NCBI RefSeq assembly: GCF_015207395.1
Contig: NZ_JADEWX010000027.1
Location: 1 to 51,739, forward strand
DNA from: Nodosilinea sp. LEGE 07088
GTDB taxonomy: Bacteria; Cyanobacteriota; Cyanobacteriia; Phormidesmidales; Phormidesmidaceae
Reading direction: 5' to 3'
DNA: 51,739 bases
Part shown: one piece after another, positions 1 through 8,098 of the stretch
Position numbering within the stretch: position 1 is the stretch's first letter
Layout: each line of letters begins with the position of its first letter
Notes under the pieces: model-generated
Database searches by the model: none
The model's input: the letters and a program-made list of their open reading frames with translations, nothing else
What the model was told of the DNA's origin: nothing
Made by a program: the position numbers and the translations under genes

Positions 1-32
1 GGCTAACCCACCCCTGCCCCTCCCAGGAGGGG
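1..32. repeat. GC-rich palindromic dispersed repeat (copy 1)
   Basis: The segment holds the palindrome CCCCTCCCAGGAGGGG preceded by GGCTAACCCACCCC. The reverse complement of that prefix (GGGGTGGGTTAGCC) recurs at 2106-2119, so the same element occurs in inverted orientation on both sides of nrtC. It probably lies between nrtC and the next gene of the operon, which is outside the window. The function is unknown; such elements often act as mobile REP-like sequences or RNA hairpins. Confidence 0.55.
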
Positions 33-46
33 ATTGGGTCTGTCTC

Positions 47-2053
47 CTATGCAGCTAAGGCTGCTACCGGCCCATCCAACAGCACCTCGGCGATGGTGAT
101 GTCGCGCTTGATAGCGAGGCCATTCAGATAGCCGATCGGGTCTTCGGCGTCGAAGTCGGTGCCGTCGAACAGGTGAATGCTGCCGCGGGTAAATTTGTCG
201 TTGAGCAGACCCAGTTCGCGGGCGGCGGTGCTGTAGACATCGACCCGCACGATGCGCTCCAGAATCTCCACCCAGTTGCGCGGAAAGGGCACGTCGCCCC
301 AGCGGGCCAGCTGAGCCATGTGCCACAGATGTTCGGTGCGGCTGGGCCGGTTGGCGCCGTTGCCGAAGAACATATGGTGGGCGTACTCGCGCATGGGCTG
401 GTCGAGGGTGCAAACCTTGGTGGTAGGACTGCCCAGGTGGATGTACTCCATTGGGGTGCCCAGGTAGGTGCGCTGGGAGAGAATCTGGCGAATCTCGAGC
501 TCGTTTTCGGGGTCGGCACAGTAGCTACAGGCGTCGAGCAGCGCCTTGGTGAGGGCGATGTGGGTGTTGGGGTAGGCGGTGGCCCAGTCTTCGCGCACGC
601 CCAGCACTTTGCCGGGGTGACCGTCGTAGATTTCGCGATCGGTGGCGATGGTAAAACCCACCTCATCCATGGCGGCTCGCAGGTTCCAGGGCTCGCCGAC
701 GCAGAAACCGTCGATCGCATTGTTTTGTAGATCCACCACCATTTGAGCGGGGGGAATGGTTTGCAGAGCCAGATCATGGTCGGGGTCAATGCCACCTGCC
801 GCCAGCCAGTAGCGCAGCAGCAGGTTGTGCATCGATGACGGATGCACCATGCCCATGCGGTGCTGGACCTCAGGAGTGCGGCGCAGCATTTCCCGAAAGG
901 CATCCAGGCTGTGGACGCCCTGGTCGTAAAACCGGCGCGATAGGGTAATGGCGTTGCCATTGCGGGTCATGGTCAGGGCACTGACCACCGGTAGCGGGGT
1001 GTTTTTGTGGCCGCCGAGGGAAAACCACAGGGGCATGCCCGAGGGCATTTGGGCCGCATCCAGATACCCCCCGGCAATGCCGTCGACAATGCCGCGCCAG
1101 CTGGTTTCACGCATCAGGTTGACCTCATCCAGGCCGTGCTTGGCAAAAAAGCCCTTTTCTTTGGCGATCGCCACCGGGGCGCAGGCGGTCAGCGGTACAA
1201 AGCCAATGTCCAAATTCACTTTCTCTAAGCCGTGGCGGGCCACCACCGCCGTTTTGAGAGCGCGACGCTTTTTGATTCGCTTTTGCTGGTTGAGGAAATA
1301 GATAATCTCGCTGCGCAGGCTGTAGTAGCTGGGGTGCTCGACCACCTCCATGCGCTGACGGGGGCGAGGAATGTCAACTTCGAGAATGTTGCCGATTTCG
1401 GCCCCGGGGCCGTTGGTCATCATCACAATGCGATCGCTCAGCAGCACCGCCTCATCGACATCGTGGGTGACCATCACGGCGGTGACGTTATTTTCGTCGC
1501 AGATCCGCATCAGCTGGGTTTGCAGATTGCCTCGGGTTAACGCATCCAGGGCGCCAAAGGGTTCATCCAGCAAGAGCAATTTCGGGCGAATGGCCAGGGC
1601 GCGGGCGATCGCCACCCGCTGCTTCATGCCCCCTGAAAGCTGGTGGGGCATTTTGTCGGCGGCGGCCTGCAAGCCCACCAGGTTGATGTGCTCTTGCACA
1701 ATGCCGCGCCGCTCACCCTTGGGTAGGTCGCTGCAGACACTATTGACAGCCAGGGCAATGTTTTCACGCACCGAGCGCCAGGGCAATAGCGAATAGTTTT
1801 GGAACACCACCATGCGATCGGGGCCAGGTTTCTGGATTTTTTTGCCCTCCAGGGTCAGTATCCCAGAGCTGGGTAATGACAGCCCCGCGATCATGTTTAA
1901 AAGGGTCGATTTGCCACAGCCCGAGTGGCCAATAAAGGAGACAAATTCTCCCTGCTTGATCGATAAATTAATGCCTTTGAGCGCAATATACTCTCCACCA
2001 TCGGTCAGGGAAAAGACCTTATCGACCTGGTCGACTGCAACCAATAAACTCAT
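47..2053 (-). CDS. nrtC: Nitrate ABC transporter, ATPase fused to a solute-binding domain (NrtC)
   Basis: This is a cytoplasmic ATPase of the high-affinity nitrate/nitrite uptake system. Residues 1-260 form an ABC ATPase, with Walker A GHSGCGKST at 42-50, signature LSGGM at 139-143 and Walker B LLLLDEPFG at about 159-167. Residues from about 279 to 660 resemble the solute-binding protein NrtA (for example GFVPLTACAPVAIAKEKGFFAKHG). This two-part layout and the length of 668 aa are typical of cyanobacterial NrtC; the extra domain is a known regulatory site for nitrogen control of transport. The bicarbonate paralogue CmpC shares the layout, but the adjacent binding protein is NrtA-like, so nitrate is favoured. 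It lies about 200 bp downstream of nrtB on the same strand. A separate ATPase gene, nrtD, would be expected just beyond the left edge. Confidence 0.93.
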   Translation of the reverse strand: MSLLVAVDQVDKVFSLTDGGEYIALKGINLSIKQGEFVSFIGHSGCGKSTLLNMIAGLSLPSSGILTLEGKKIQKPGPDRMVVFQNYSLLPWRSVRENIALAVNSVCSDLPKGERRGIVQEHINLVGLQAAADKMPHQLSGGMKQRVAIARALAIRPKLLLLDEPFGALDALTRGNLQTQLMRICDENNVTAVMVTHDVDEAVLLSDRIVMMTNGPGAEIGNILEVDIPRPRQRMEVVEHPSYYSLRSEIIYFLNQQKRIKKRRALKTAVVARHGLEKVNLDIGFVPLTACAPVAIAKEKGFFAKHGLDEVNLMRETSWRGIVDGIAGGYLDAAQMPSGMPLWFSLGGHKNTPLPVVSALTMTRNGNAITLSRRFYDQGVHSLDAFREMLRRTPEVQHRMGMVHPSSMHNLLLRYWLAAGGIDPDHDLALQTIPPAQMVVDLQNNAIDGFCVGEPWNLRAAMDEVGFTIATDREIYDGHPGKVLGVREDWATAYPNTHIALTKALLDACSYCADPENELEIRQILSQRTYLGTPMEYIHLGSPTTKVCTLDQPMREYAHHMFFGNGANRPSRTEHLWHMAQLARWGDVPFPRNWVEILERIVRVDVYSTAARELGLLNDKFTRGSIHLFDGTDFDAEDPIGYLNGLAIKRDITIAEVLLDGPVAALAA

Positions 2054-2092
2054 AGTTCTATCCTCGCGATCGGTATGATAATGCCGTAAGTT

Positions 2093-2119
2093 CCCTCCAG
2101 GGAGGGGGGTGGGTTAGCC
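2093..2119. repeat. GC-rich palindromic dispersed repeat (copy 2)
   Basis: CCCTCCAGGGAGGG is followed by GGGTGGGTTAGCC, which is the inverted counterpart of the repeat at 1-32. It lies in the 207-bp spacer between nrtB and nrtC (2054-2260). Transcribed from the operon it would fold as a GC-rich hairpin and could influence the relative expression of nrtC. Confidence 0.5.
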
Positions 2120-2208
2120 GCGCCCACGCAAATCCTGAGGTATCGAAATCCCAATCTTGGGAGAGGAACAGGTGGGTCAACCCAGACTCCAGAACCCATC
2201 CCGCCCTT

Positions 2209-2250
2209 GCCTGCGGAACGCTCCGCGAACGGGCACCCCTCCCAGGAGGG
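2209..2250. repeat. Composite cyanobacterial small repeats
   Basis: Two elements are juxtaposed. CCTGCGGAACGCTCCGCGAACGG at 2209-2231 resembles the widespread cyanobacterial GGAACGC-N-CGCGAACGG repeat (family recalled from knowledge, not searched). CACCCCTCCCAGGAGGG at 2234-2250 matches the core of the palindrome at 1-32. Both lie in the nrtB-nrtC spacer, just after the nrtB stop. Confidence 0.45.
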
Positions 2251-2260
2251 AAAAGGTTAA

Positions 2261-3112
2261 TTACTTGCGCAGAGGTGCGATCTTCATTTGCAAAAGGGCA
2301 ATCAGGCGATCGAGCAGGAGACCTACAAAACCGATGTAGATCACGGCCAGAATAATTTCGCTGATGTAGTTTTGTTGGTAGGCATCCCAAATAAAGAAGC
2401 CGATTCCCACAATCCCCGACATCACAATTTCTGCCGCAATAATTGCCAGCCAGGCCAGACCGATCGCAATCCGCAATCCGGTAAAGATATAGGGCAGCGC
2501 CGAGGGAAACAAAATATTGAAGTAGTAGTCTTTGCGCGACAGTTGCAATACCTGCGCCACGTTGTTGTAGTCTTCTGGAATTTGCCGTACCCCTTCAATG
2601 GTGTTGATCAAAATCGGCCATACGGCGGTAATGAAAATCACGAAGATAGCCGCGGGCTGGTTTTTCTGCAGTGCTACCAGGGCGATCGGTACCCAGGCCA
2701 ATGGGGCGATCATCCGCAAAAACTGAAAGATCGGGTAGGTCGCCTTATTCAGCCAGGGGCTGGTGCCGACTAAAACCCCCACCGAAATGCCAACGACAGC
2801 CGCAGCGGTGTAGCCCTGGGCCACTCTCCCCAGGCTGGCCATGGTCTGCCAAAACAGCCCCTTATCTAACCCACCCAGGTCATAAAACGGGTAGAGCAAC
2901 AGCTCCCGGGTGCGGGTATCGGTCCACAGACTCAGCGGCCCCGGCAGTCGGGTCATGCCCGACCACGACACCAGCTGCCATACCGTTAAGAAAACCGCAA
3001 TGCCGATAATCGGCGGAATCAGATCAGCCCCGCGCTTTTGCCAAAACTGTTGAACCGAGGAAAGAACTGGGTTAGGACGCACCTGCATCCGAGATTGGGC
3101 ATTGGTTACCAT
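2261..3112 (-). CDS. nrtB: Nitrate ABC transporter permease (NrtB)
   Basis: This is the inner-membrane permease of the nitrate transporter. The chosen ATG at 3112 gives 283 aa starting MVTNAQSRMQ. The open frame continues upstream to 3376, but that part runs through repeats and has no protein-like character. Several hydrophobic helices are visible, from the one beginning LIPPIIGIAVFLTVWQLVSW onward. The C-terminal half holds the binding-protein-dependent permease fold, including the EAA-type loop around AIGLAWLAIIAAEIV. The end LLDRLIALLQMKIAPLRK is typical of the NrtB/SsuC group. It sits between nrtA (upstream) and nrtC (downstream) on the same strand. The 283-bp spacer to nrtA is long for a single operon and contains repeats. 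Confidence 0.93.
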   Translation of the reverse strand: MVTNAQSRMQVRPNPVLSSVQQFWQKRGADLIPPIIGIAVFLTVWQLVSWSGMTRLPGPLSLWTDTRTRELLLYPFYDLGGLDKGLFWQTMASLGRVAQGYTAAAVVGISVGVLVGTSPWLNKATYPIFQFLRMIAPLAWVPIALVALQKNQPAAIFVIFITAVWPILINTIEGVRQIPEDYNNVAQVLQLSRKDYYFNILFPSALPYIFTGLRIAIGLAWLAIIAAEIVMSGIVGIGFFIWDAYQQNYISEIILAVIYIGFVGLLLDRLIALLQMKIAPLRK

Positions 3113-3395
3113 AGCTGTACCTGTTGTGGATTGATTAACTGGCGAACAGTTTTGAAGAGGAAACCCACCCCGGCCTTTCTTGAGGGAGACTGGCCGAGGT
3201 AGGCTTGATTCAGAGACCGAGACAAGGTTGAATGGGGCTGCTGTTGGCGATGGAGGCCGCATTCTCTCGCCTCTGGTCATCTCTCTCTGAACCAAGATTG
3301 GAGGGAGACGAGGGAAGTAACTTTGGATTTTGGATTTTGGCAGGTGGTTATCAAATCCAAAATCTAAAATCGCCAATCCAAAATTCCCTCTCTCC
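3113..3395. repeat. nrtA-nrtB spacer with AT-rich inverted heptamer repeat
   Basis: There is no gene in this 283-bp spacer. At 3323-3386 the text TTTGGATTTTGGATTTTGG is followed about 15 bp later by CAAATCCAAAATC and CCAATCCAAAATTCC, so the two halves can pair as a long AT-rich hairpin. The TTTTGGA unit resembles the heptamer tandem repeats common in cyanobacterial intergenic DNA. Near 3160-3200 there is also a GC-rich stretch with AAACCCACCCCGG. A post-transcriptional role between the abundant nrtA message and nrtB is possible but not shown. Confidence 0.5.
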
Positions 3396-4763
3396 CTAGG
3401 CCCGCTTAATCTGGAGGCTACTCAAGTACGCCTCGGGGTTGGCGGGGTCAAACTTAATGCCGTCGAAGAAAGTCTCAATACCGCGTGAAGTGTCTTGGGG
3501 AATATCGGCGGTAAAGCCTGCCTCGGTGGCGGCTTCGCGCCAGATATCTTCGCGGTTGACCGCATCGACAATGCGCTTAACGGTGTCAAAGTCGGTGAGC
3601 TGGTCTTTGTGGAAGCCCCAGCGCATGCTCTCGGTGAGAAACCAGGTGTCATGACTCTTGTAGGGGTACGACACGCTACCCTTGGGGTCTTTCCAGTACA
3701 GCGGGCCAGCGTTGAGGTCGTTGAAGGCTTGCTTGCCGTCACCCATGGTGTACTCACCTTTGTAGGGCGGAACCAAAATTTCGGAGGGAATGTTGAAGTA
3801 GTTACGTCCAGAGACAATGGTAACCAGTTCATCCCGGTTAGCCACGTCGTCACACCACTGCTGGGCTTCCATCACGGCCTTGAGCAATGCCTTGGTGGCA
3901 TTGGGGTTGGCATCCACCCAATCAGCCCGAACAGCCAAATACTCCTCCGGGTGAAAGGCCCATATTTCATGGGTCAGGGCTCCCATAAAGCCAATATCGT
4001 CGGTGACGATGCGGTAGGGCCAGGGGTCACCGGTGCTAAAGGCGTCCATGGTGCCGTTGCGCATGCCCTGCACTGTTTCTGCGGGGGGAACCGCCAGCAG
4101 GTCGATGTCGTTGTCGGGGTCAACGCCACCCGCCGCAAACCAGTAGCGAATCCAAAAGTCTTGGTTCACGTTGGGGAAAGTATGAGCCGCCTTAAACTTA
4201 CGCCCGTTGGTGGATGCAAACCCTTTGACATACTCTGCTGCTGTTCCAGAAAGATCCAGCCCCAGGCCCTTGCCAGCGTGGAGGCCGGCCACGGCGATGC
4301 CGTTGCCCTGGGTGACCAACTGGGCCAGCACATACATCGGCACCTTTTGGCCGTTGGTGATGATGCCTTCGCTGATCAGGTGGGGCATGGGCATTTGCCA
4401 CTGGCCACCGTCGATGCCGCCGCCGCCGGAGCCGATGGTGACATTGTCGCGGGCCGAGGCCCAGTTGGCCTGTTTCGACACCTCGACTCCGGTCATGCCG
4501 TACTTGGCAAAGAAGCCTTTTTCCTGGGCGATAATGAGGGGTGCCGACTCAACAATGGGGATATAGCCCAGTTTGATATTAGGGGTTTCGGGGCTACCGC
4601 CCTCGGCCACAGGACCGGGGGCGGCGGTTGCATCAGTGGCTTCCGTCGGGGCTGTAGCCGAGGGGGGATTTCCCCCACAACCCTTGAGCAGCAAGGCACC
4701 CGCTGCCGACACCCCAGTCGTGGCCAAAAACTTACGACGGGTGACCCTCGAAAAATCGGACAT
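3396..4763 (-). CDS. nrtA: Nitrate/nitrite-binding lipoprotein (NrtA)
   Basis: This is the periplasmic, membrane-anchored nitrate/nitrite receptor of the Nrt ABC transporter. The ATG at 4763 (455 aa, [12 protein letters not shown]...) is preceded by a strong AGGAGGT; an upstream ATG at 4796 would add 11 residues ahead of the signal and lacks such a site. The N-terminus has a twin-arginine-like RR at 9-10, a hydrophobic stretch and a lipobox ending at Cys29 (LLLKGC), so lipoprotein export is expected. The mature part carries motifs I recall from cyanobacterial NrtA, such as [49 protein letters not shown] and [20 protein letters not shown]. These favour nitrate over the bicarbonate-binding paralogue CmpA. 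It is first of nrtA-nrtB-nrtC; no nirA precedes it here, unlike in many nirA-nrt operons. Confidence 0.95.
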   Translation of the reverse strand: MSDFSRVTRRKFLATTGVSAAGALLLKGCGGNPPSATAPTEATDATAAPGPVAEGGSPETPNIKLGYIPIVESAPLIIAQEKGFFAKYGMTGVEVSKQANWASARDNVTIGSGGGGIDGGQWQMPMPHLISEGIITNGQKVPMYVLAQLVTQGNGIAVAGLHAGKGLGLDLSGTAAEYVKGFASTNGRKFKAAHTFPNVNQDFWIRYWFAAGGVDPDNDIDLLAVPPAETVQGMRNGTMDAFSTGDPWPYRIVTDDIGFMGALTHEIWAFHPEEYLAVRADWVDANPNATKALLKAVMEAQQWCDDVANRDELVTIVSGRNYFNIPSEILVPPYKGEYTMGDGKQAFNDLNAGPLYWKDPKGSVSYPYKSHDTWFLTESMRWGFHKDQLTDFDTVKRIVDAVNREDIWREAATEAGFTADIPQDTSRGIETFFDGIKFDPANPEAYLSSLQIKRA

Positions 4764-4766
4764 AAA

Positions 4767-4773
4767 ACCTCCT
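4767..4773 (-). promoter_or_regulatory. Ribosome binding site of nrtA
   Basis: On the minus strand the text is AGGAGGT followed by a short spacer and the ATG at 4763. It is a near-perfect anti-Shine-Dalgarno match and decides the nrtA start. Confidence 0.8.
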
Positions 4774-4871
4774 TTCGGCACCCTCTGGCGAGGCACGCCG
4801 GTAGCTAAATGGACAGATGGTGAAAAATAGTCTGCAATTGGGCTGAGTAGCCAAGCCGTAGCCGAGGAACA

Positions 4872-4897
4872 GCAGGGCTGCAGTTAAGCAGCCCTGC
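4872..4897 (-). promoter_or_regulatory. Perfect 10-bp hairpin in the nrtA leader
   Basis: GCAGGGCTGC, loop AGTTAA, GCAGCCCTGC: ten perfect base pairs about 110-135 bp upstream of the nrtA start. If transcription of nrtA begins upstream of it (higher coordinates), the transcript would carry a very stable 5' stem-loop. There is no T tract on the minus strand directly after it, so a simple intrinsic terminator is not obvious. It could be an mRNA-stabilising or protein-binding element. Confidence 0.5.
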
Positions 4898-4906
4898 GGA
4901 AAATAT

Positions 4907-4922
4907 ATTGACTAAAGTCAAT
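4907..4922 (-). promoter_or_regulatory. Palindrome ATTGACT-AA-AGTCAAT upstream of nrtA
   Basis: This perfect 7-2-7 inverted repeat lies about 144 bp upstream of the nrtA start in AT-rich DNA. It has the size and position of a dimeric regulator site. NtcA-type (GTA-N8-TAC) sites were looked for between 4764 and 5189 and no perfect one was seen. The LysR-family nitrite regulator NtcB is one possible owner, but that is only a guess. The remainder of 4923-5189 is AT-rich and shows no gene. Confidence 0.35.
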
Positions 4923-5189
4923 TACAATCTCGTGTTCCATGGCAATAAGTCTATACTAATTCGCAGATCAGTGGAATGCCTGAGCGGGCGAGTTTAGAAC
5001 GTAATTTTCGATTTGAAACATAAGATCAACTTATTTTTATATTTTTCTCTATACGATTGATTAATGTAAGTAGCCTGTTCTCGGCGAGCCCGAGAGCTTA
5101 GAACTCCGAGGCAAGGGGCATTCAGCAGGCCCAGCCCAATGCCCTTCCCCCTGAGGCATCGGGCTGCGATATTGAAGACGGCAAAGCGT

Positions 5190-5438
5190 TTAGTCGATCT
5201 GCAAGGGGGCTGTGAGATGTTCTGAGTAGGGGCGGGTAGGCTCTGTTGTCGTCGAGGACTCTGGCAGGTTGTACCCGATGACGGCTACGACTAGACCGAG
5301 GGCTAGGCCGGCCATAAACGCCCAGCCGTGGGAGGGTTCGAGGGTACAGAGCAGACGGCGATCGCAGCTGTAGATATGGATCGCCCAGCCTTCTTGGGTG
5401 GTGTGTTGGAGCCTATTCATAGCGGTTGGCTTATTCAT
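5190..5438 (-). CDS. Small single-pass membrane protein downstream of flv2
   Basis: A predicted 82-aa protein starts at the ATG at 5438 (MNKPTAMNRLQH). Residues about 38-60 (WAFMAGLALGLVVAVIGYNL) form one membrane-spanning helix. The N-terminal half holds two cysteines and is polar, and the tail is short and Thr/Pro-rich. A longer reading to 5546 would overlap the end of flv2 and looks unlike protein. It begins about 43 bp after the flv2 stop on the same strand, so it could be cotranscribed with the flavodiiron operon. The family is not recognised. The duplicated MN-x-P/R start region (ATGAATAAGCC / ATGAATAGG) leaves the exact start uncertain by six codons. Confidence 0.5.
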   Translation of the reverse strand: MNKPTAMNRLQHTTQEGWAIHIYSCDRRLLCTLEPSHGWAFMAGLALGLVVAVIGYNLPESSTTTEPTRPYSEHLTAPLQID

Positions 5439-5481
5439 GGCGGTTGATCGGTAGGGATGGGACAGGCGAGTGAGCGCTGAG

Positions 5482-7230
5482 CTAGTACTGATGGCCCGAT
5501 TTCCGGTGGTTGATGGCGGGCATGCCGCTGGCGGCGAGCAGTTCACCCTGCCGCACCGTGGCGTAGACCAGCAGGTGGTCGCCTACGGGAGACTGATCTT
5601 CAACGGTGCATTCCACGTAGGCCAGGCCGTCGGTGAGAATGGCGCAGCCGTTGGTCGCTAGCGAAAAAGACAGGTGCTCAAAGGCGGCGGTAGAGCAGTG
5701 CCGGGCTGAAAAATGGCGGCGTACGGCGCGCCCCTCCTTGAGGATGTTGAGCACAAAGCCAGTGCCGGGGCGAAGCTGACTGGTTTCAGCGGCATCGGTA
5801 GGCAAGGCCAGCATCAGGCCGGGGGGGCTAAAGCTGGCCTGAGCTACCCAGGCGGTGAGTAGCCCACTGTGCATACCGTGGTTTTGGGTGGTGACGACAC
5901 AGAGGGAGCCAATTACCCGCCCCAGGGCCTGGGCGGTGCGATCGCTGTGGGCTTCGGCGATCGCGGGCCGAGCCCCCTGCTGCTTCTGGCGCTTGCGCAG
6001 GCCCTGGGCAAACTGAGCCGCCGCCGTGGTGCAGCTAGCCAGGGCGGTCTGATCAGGGCTAAAGCGCACCCGCAGGGGCTCAAAGCCAAAGGAATAGTTG
6101 GCATCCTTGAGCTTGCGCTCCAGCTCATCGATCGCTTCGCCGCTCCAGCCGTAGGAGCCAAACACCCCCACCAGCTTGGTTTTGGGCACATTGGCCAGAA
6201 TCAAACCCAGGGCGGTTTGAATTTGTACCGGGGCATGGCCACCCAGGGTGGGGGAGCCGATGATGAAGCCGTCGCACTGGTTGAGGGTGTCGATCAGCCC
6301 ATTGGGGTCGGCCTGTTCACAGTTGATCGCCTCGACGGCAATTTGGGCGGCGTTGAGGGCTTGGGCGATCGCATCGGCCATCTGGGCCGTGTTGCCGTAG
6401 GCTGAGGCATAGAGTAGCGCCACCCGCAGCGGCTGCTGGGCCTGCTGCTGACACCACTGGCGGTAGTCTTGCCTGAGTCGGCTGAGGCTGTAGCGCACCA
6501 GCGGGCCGTGGCCGGGGGCAATGGTTTTGAGCGGCAGGGGCTCGACTAGATCGAGCGCCGTTTCCACCTGCTTGGCCTGGGGGCTGTGCAGGCAGTCGAA
6601 GTAGTAGCGGCGATCGTCCTCGAGCGATCGCCACTGCTCGTCCCAGAGGGCATCGTCGCAGAGATGAGTGCCAAACAGCTTATCGCTGAAGAGAACTTGA
6701 CTGGCCGGATCGTAGGTGCAGAGCCCATCGGGCCAGCGGGGCGTAGGCACGCTCATAAACTCCAGCACATGGCCCTGGCCCAGATCCAGGGTTTCCCCAG
6801 ACCGCACCGGGCAGAGGCGGTCGGCCCGATCGGCCAGGGCGATCTTGAGGGTGTTAGCCGCCGCCCGCGAACAGACAATCTGGGCCTGGGGGGCCAGATC
6901 CATGAGCTGGGTCAGCGTCGCCAGTCGATTGGCGTTGACGTGGCTGGTGACAATATAGTCAATCTGCGTGAGATCGATCTGGTGCTCTAATGCCGTCAGA
7001 AAAAGGGCCGTAAACGATTCTCCAGGGGGGTCGAGCAGGGCAGTTTGATCGGCCTGAATCAGGTAGGCATTGGCGGTGGTGCCCCGCTGGCGGCTATATT
7101 CCACCTCAAACTTGAGCCGTTCCCAGGCGCGCGATCGCAGCACCTGAGACTGAAGGCCAATGGTGGCCACTTGCACATCGCGGGGTCGAACCATGGTCGG
7201 CAGAGAGGCTGAGGGGGTCGTTAAAGTCAT
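5482..7230 (-). CDS. flv2: Flavodiiron protein with degenerate metal site (Flv2-type)
   Basis: Three domains are visible: a metallo-beta-lactamase-like diiron domain (about 30-270), a flavodoxin-like domain with the FMN loop ASAYGNTAQMADA, and a C-terminal flavin-reductase domain (about 415-582). Aligned by eye with the neighbour at 8099-9829, the canonical iron ligands H-x-E-x-D-H read H-V-N-A-N-R, the next His is Arg165 and the bridging Asp is Lys184. Loss of ligands is the known hallmark of Flv1/Flv2, while Flv3/Flv4 keep them. With the flv4-psiE-like-flv2 order this fits the Flv2/Flv4 heterodimer that accepts electrons downstream of photosystem II in low CO2 and high light. The ATG at 7230 (582 aa) is preferred over a TTG at 7263. 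Confidence 0.88.
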   Translation of the reverse strand: MTLTTPSASLPTMVRPRDVQVATIGLQSQVLRSRAWERLKFEVEYSRQRGTTANAYLIQADQTALLDPPGESFTALFLTALEHQIDLTQIDYIVTSHVNANRLATLTQLMDLAPQAQIVCSRAAANTLKIALADRADRLCPVRSGETLDLGQGHVLEFMSVPTPRWPDGLCTYDPASQVLFSDKLFGTHLCDDALWDEQWRSLEDDRRYYFDCLHSPQAKQVETALDLVEPLPLKTIAPGHGPLVRYSLSRLRQDYRQWCQQQAQQPLRVALLYASAYGNTAQMADAIAQALNAAQIAVEAINCEQADPNGLIDTLNQCDGFIIGSPTLGGHAPVQIQTALGLILANVPKTKLVGVFGSYGWSGEAIDELERKLKDANYSFGFEPLRVRFSPDQTALASCTTAAAQFAQGLRKRQKQQGARPAIAEAHSDRTAQALGRVIGSLCVVTTQNHGMHSGLLTAWVAQASFSPPGLMLALPTDAAETSQLRPGTGFVLNILKEGRAVRRHFSARHCSTAAFEHLSFSLATNGCAILTDGLAYVECTVEDQSPVGDHLLVYATVRQGELLAASGMPAINHRKSGHQY

Positions 7231-7260
7231 GGAAAAAGCGTGGGTAGGGGTGGGCTTTGT

Positions 7261-7294
7261 CAATGGCAGATTTTGGAGTCAATGGCAGATTTTG
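7261..7294. repeat. 15-bp direct repeat ahead of flv2
   Basis: CAATGGCAGATTTTG occurs at 7261-7275 and again at 7280-7294, a 19-bp period. It lies 30-65 bp upstream of the chosen flv2 start, in the 188-bp spacer (7231-7418) between the PsiE-like gene and flv2. It could be a small duplication or tandem regulatory half-sites. Apart from this the spacer shows nothing recognisable. Confidence 0.45.
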
Positions 7295-7418
7295 AACCGA
7301 CGGCGATAGTAGCTAAGGCGGTTTCCGAAAAAGAAGATCCCTGCTTTGAGCTGGCAGGGGAGACTGTTTCCCAGAAGCTACCTAAGGCCAGGCCAGTAGG
7401 GCTGGGCCGGTAGGATGG

Positions 7419-7943
7419 TCAGTCAATCGGGGGCTGGACTGCACCCATTTCGGCGATGTCGTGGGCAAAGCGAATGCGGTGGCGGCGCGAAACCTCCTGC
7501 TCTGGGTCAACGCCGTCAAAGGTGGGCGGAATCCAGGCCCGAACGACCAATAGGCCACCCAGCACGATCAAAAACGAGCAGCTGGCCAGCACCTGGGTCC
7601 AGGGAGTTTCGAGCACGCCGCGCACAATGATTTCTCGCAGCACCGATACAATCGACACCTCAACCGCTACTCCAATGGAGACCCGGTGCTCTTTCAGATA
7701 AATAATCAGCAGCCGAAACAGCTCCACCAAAATCAGCAAAAACAGAATGTCGGAGGTCACCTGGGGAAAATTGAGCGGCGGCAGCAGCGAAAGAAACATC
7801 TCCCGCAGCTGCATCACCATAAAGCTGAACAGCCCAATACAGAGCGAGATCACGATCAGGTCTTGAACCAACTCGAGGATACGAACCACATAGTTGCCGT
7901 TTAACCAGGTGGCCCAGCGGGAGGAAGCGGGGAGGTTTTGCAT
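7419..7943 (-). CDS. PsiE/Sll0218-like membrane protein of the flv4-flv2 operon
   Basis: A 174-aa integral membrane protein starts at the ATG at 7943 (MQNLPASSRW), preceded by GGAGG-like purines a few bases upstream in the minus-strand text. Three to four hydrophobic helices are visible (around LIVISLCIGLFSFMVMQL, ILFLLILVELFRLLIIYL, and FLIVLGGLLVVRAW). The segment ELFRLLIIYLKEHRVSIGVA fits the PsiE (phosphate-starvation-inducible E) family. In Synechocystis the gene between flv4 and flv2 (sll0218) encodes a membrane protein that stabilises photosystem II. The same position and size here support orthology. An upstream extension to 8096 looks non-coding. Confidence 0.85.
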   Translation of the reverse strand: MQNLPASSRWATWLNGNYVVRILELVQDLIVISLCIGLFSFMVMQLREMFLSLLPPLNFPQVTSDILFLLILVELFRLLIIYLKEHRVSIGVAVEVSIVSVLREIIVRGVLETPWTQVLASCSFLIVLGGLLVVRAWIPPTFDGVDPEQEVSRRHRIRFAHDIAEMGAVQPPID

Positions 7944-8098
7944 GGGGATACCGGAGGTGAGGGGGCAGGGGAGCAGGAGAGTGGGGAGTGGGGAGCCGTA
8001 GGGTGCATTAGGCCGCAGATATCTTGGCGAATTGCCGTTGACTTTGGCCTTGGCCGTAATGCACCACCCAAGGATTTCGGCCATTCCAAAATTCAAAA

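Noticed and set aside
3495-4808. A 437-codon open frame antisense to nrtA
   Set aside because: It is an artefact of the GC-rich codon pattern of nrtA. The translation has no domain-like features, and nrtA itself is unmistakable.
4764-5189. An NtcA site (GTA-N8-TAC) controlling nrtA
   Set aside because: No perfect match was found on inspection. Only other palindromes are present.
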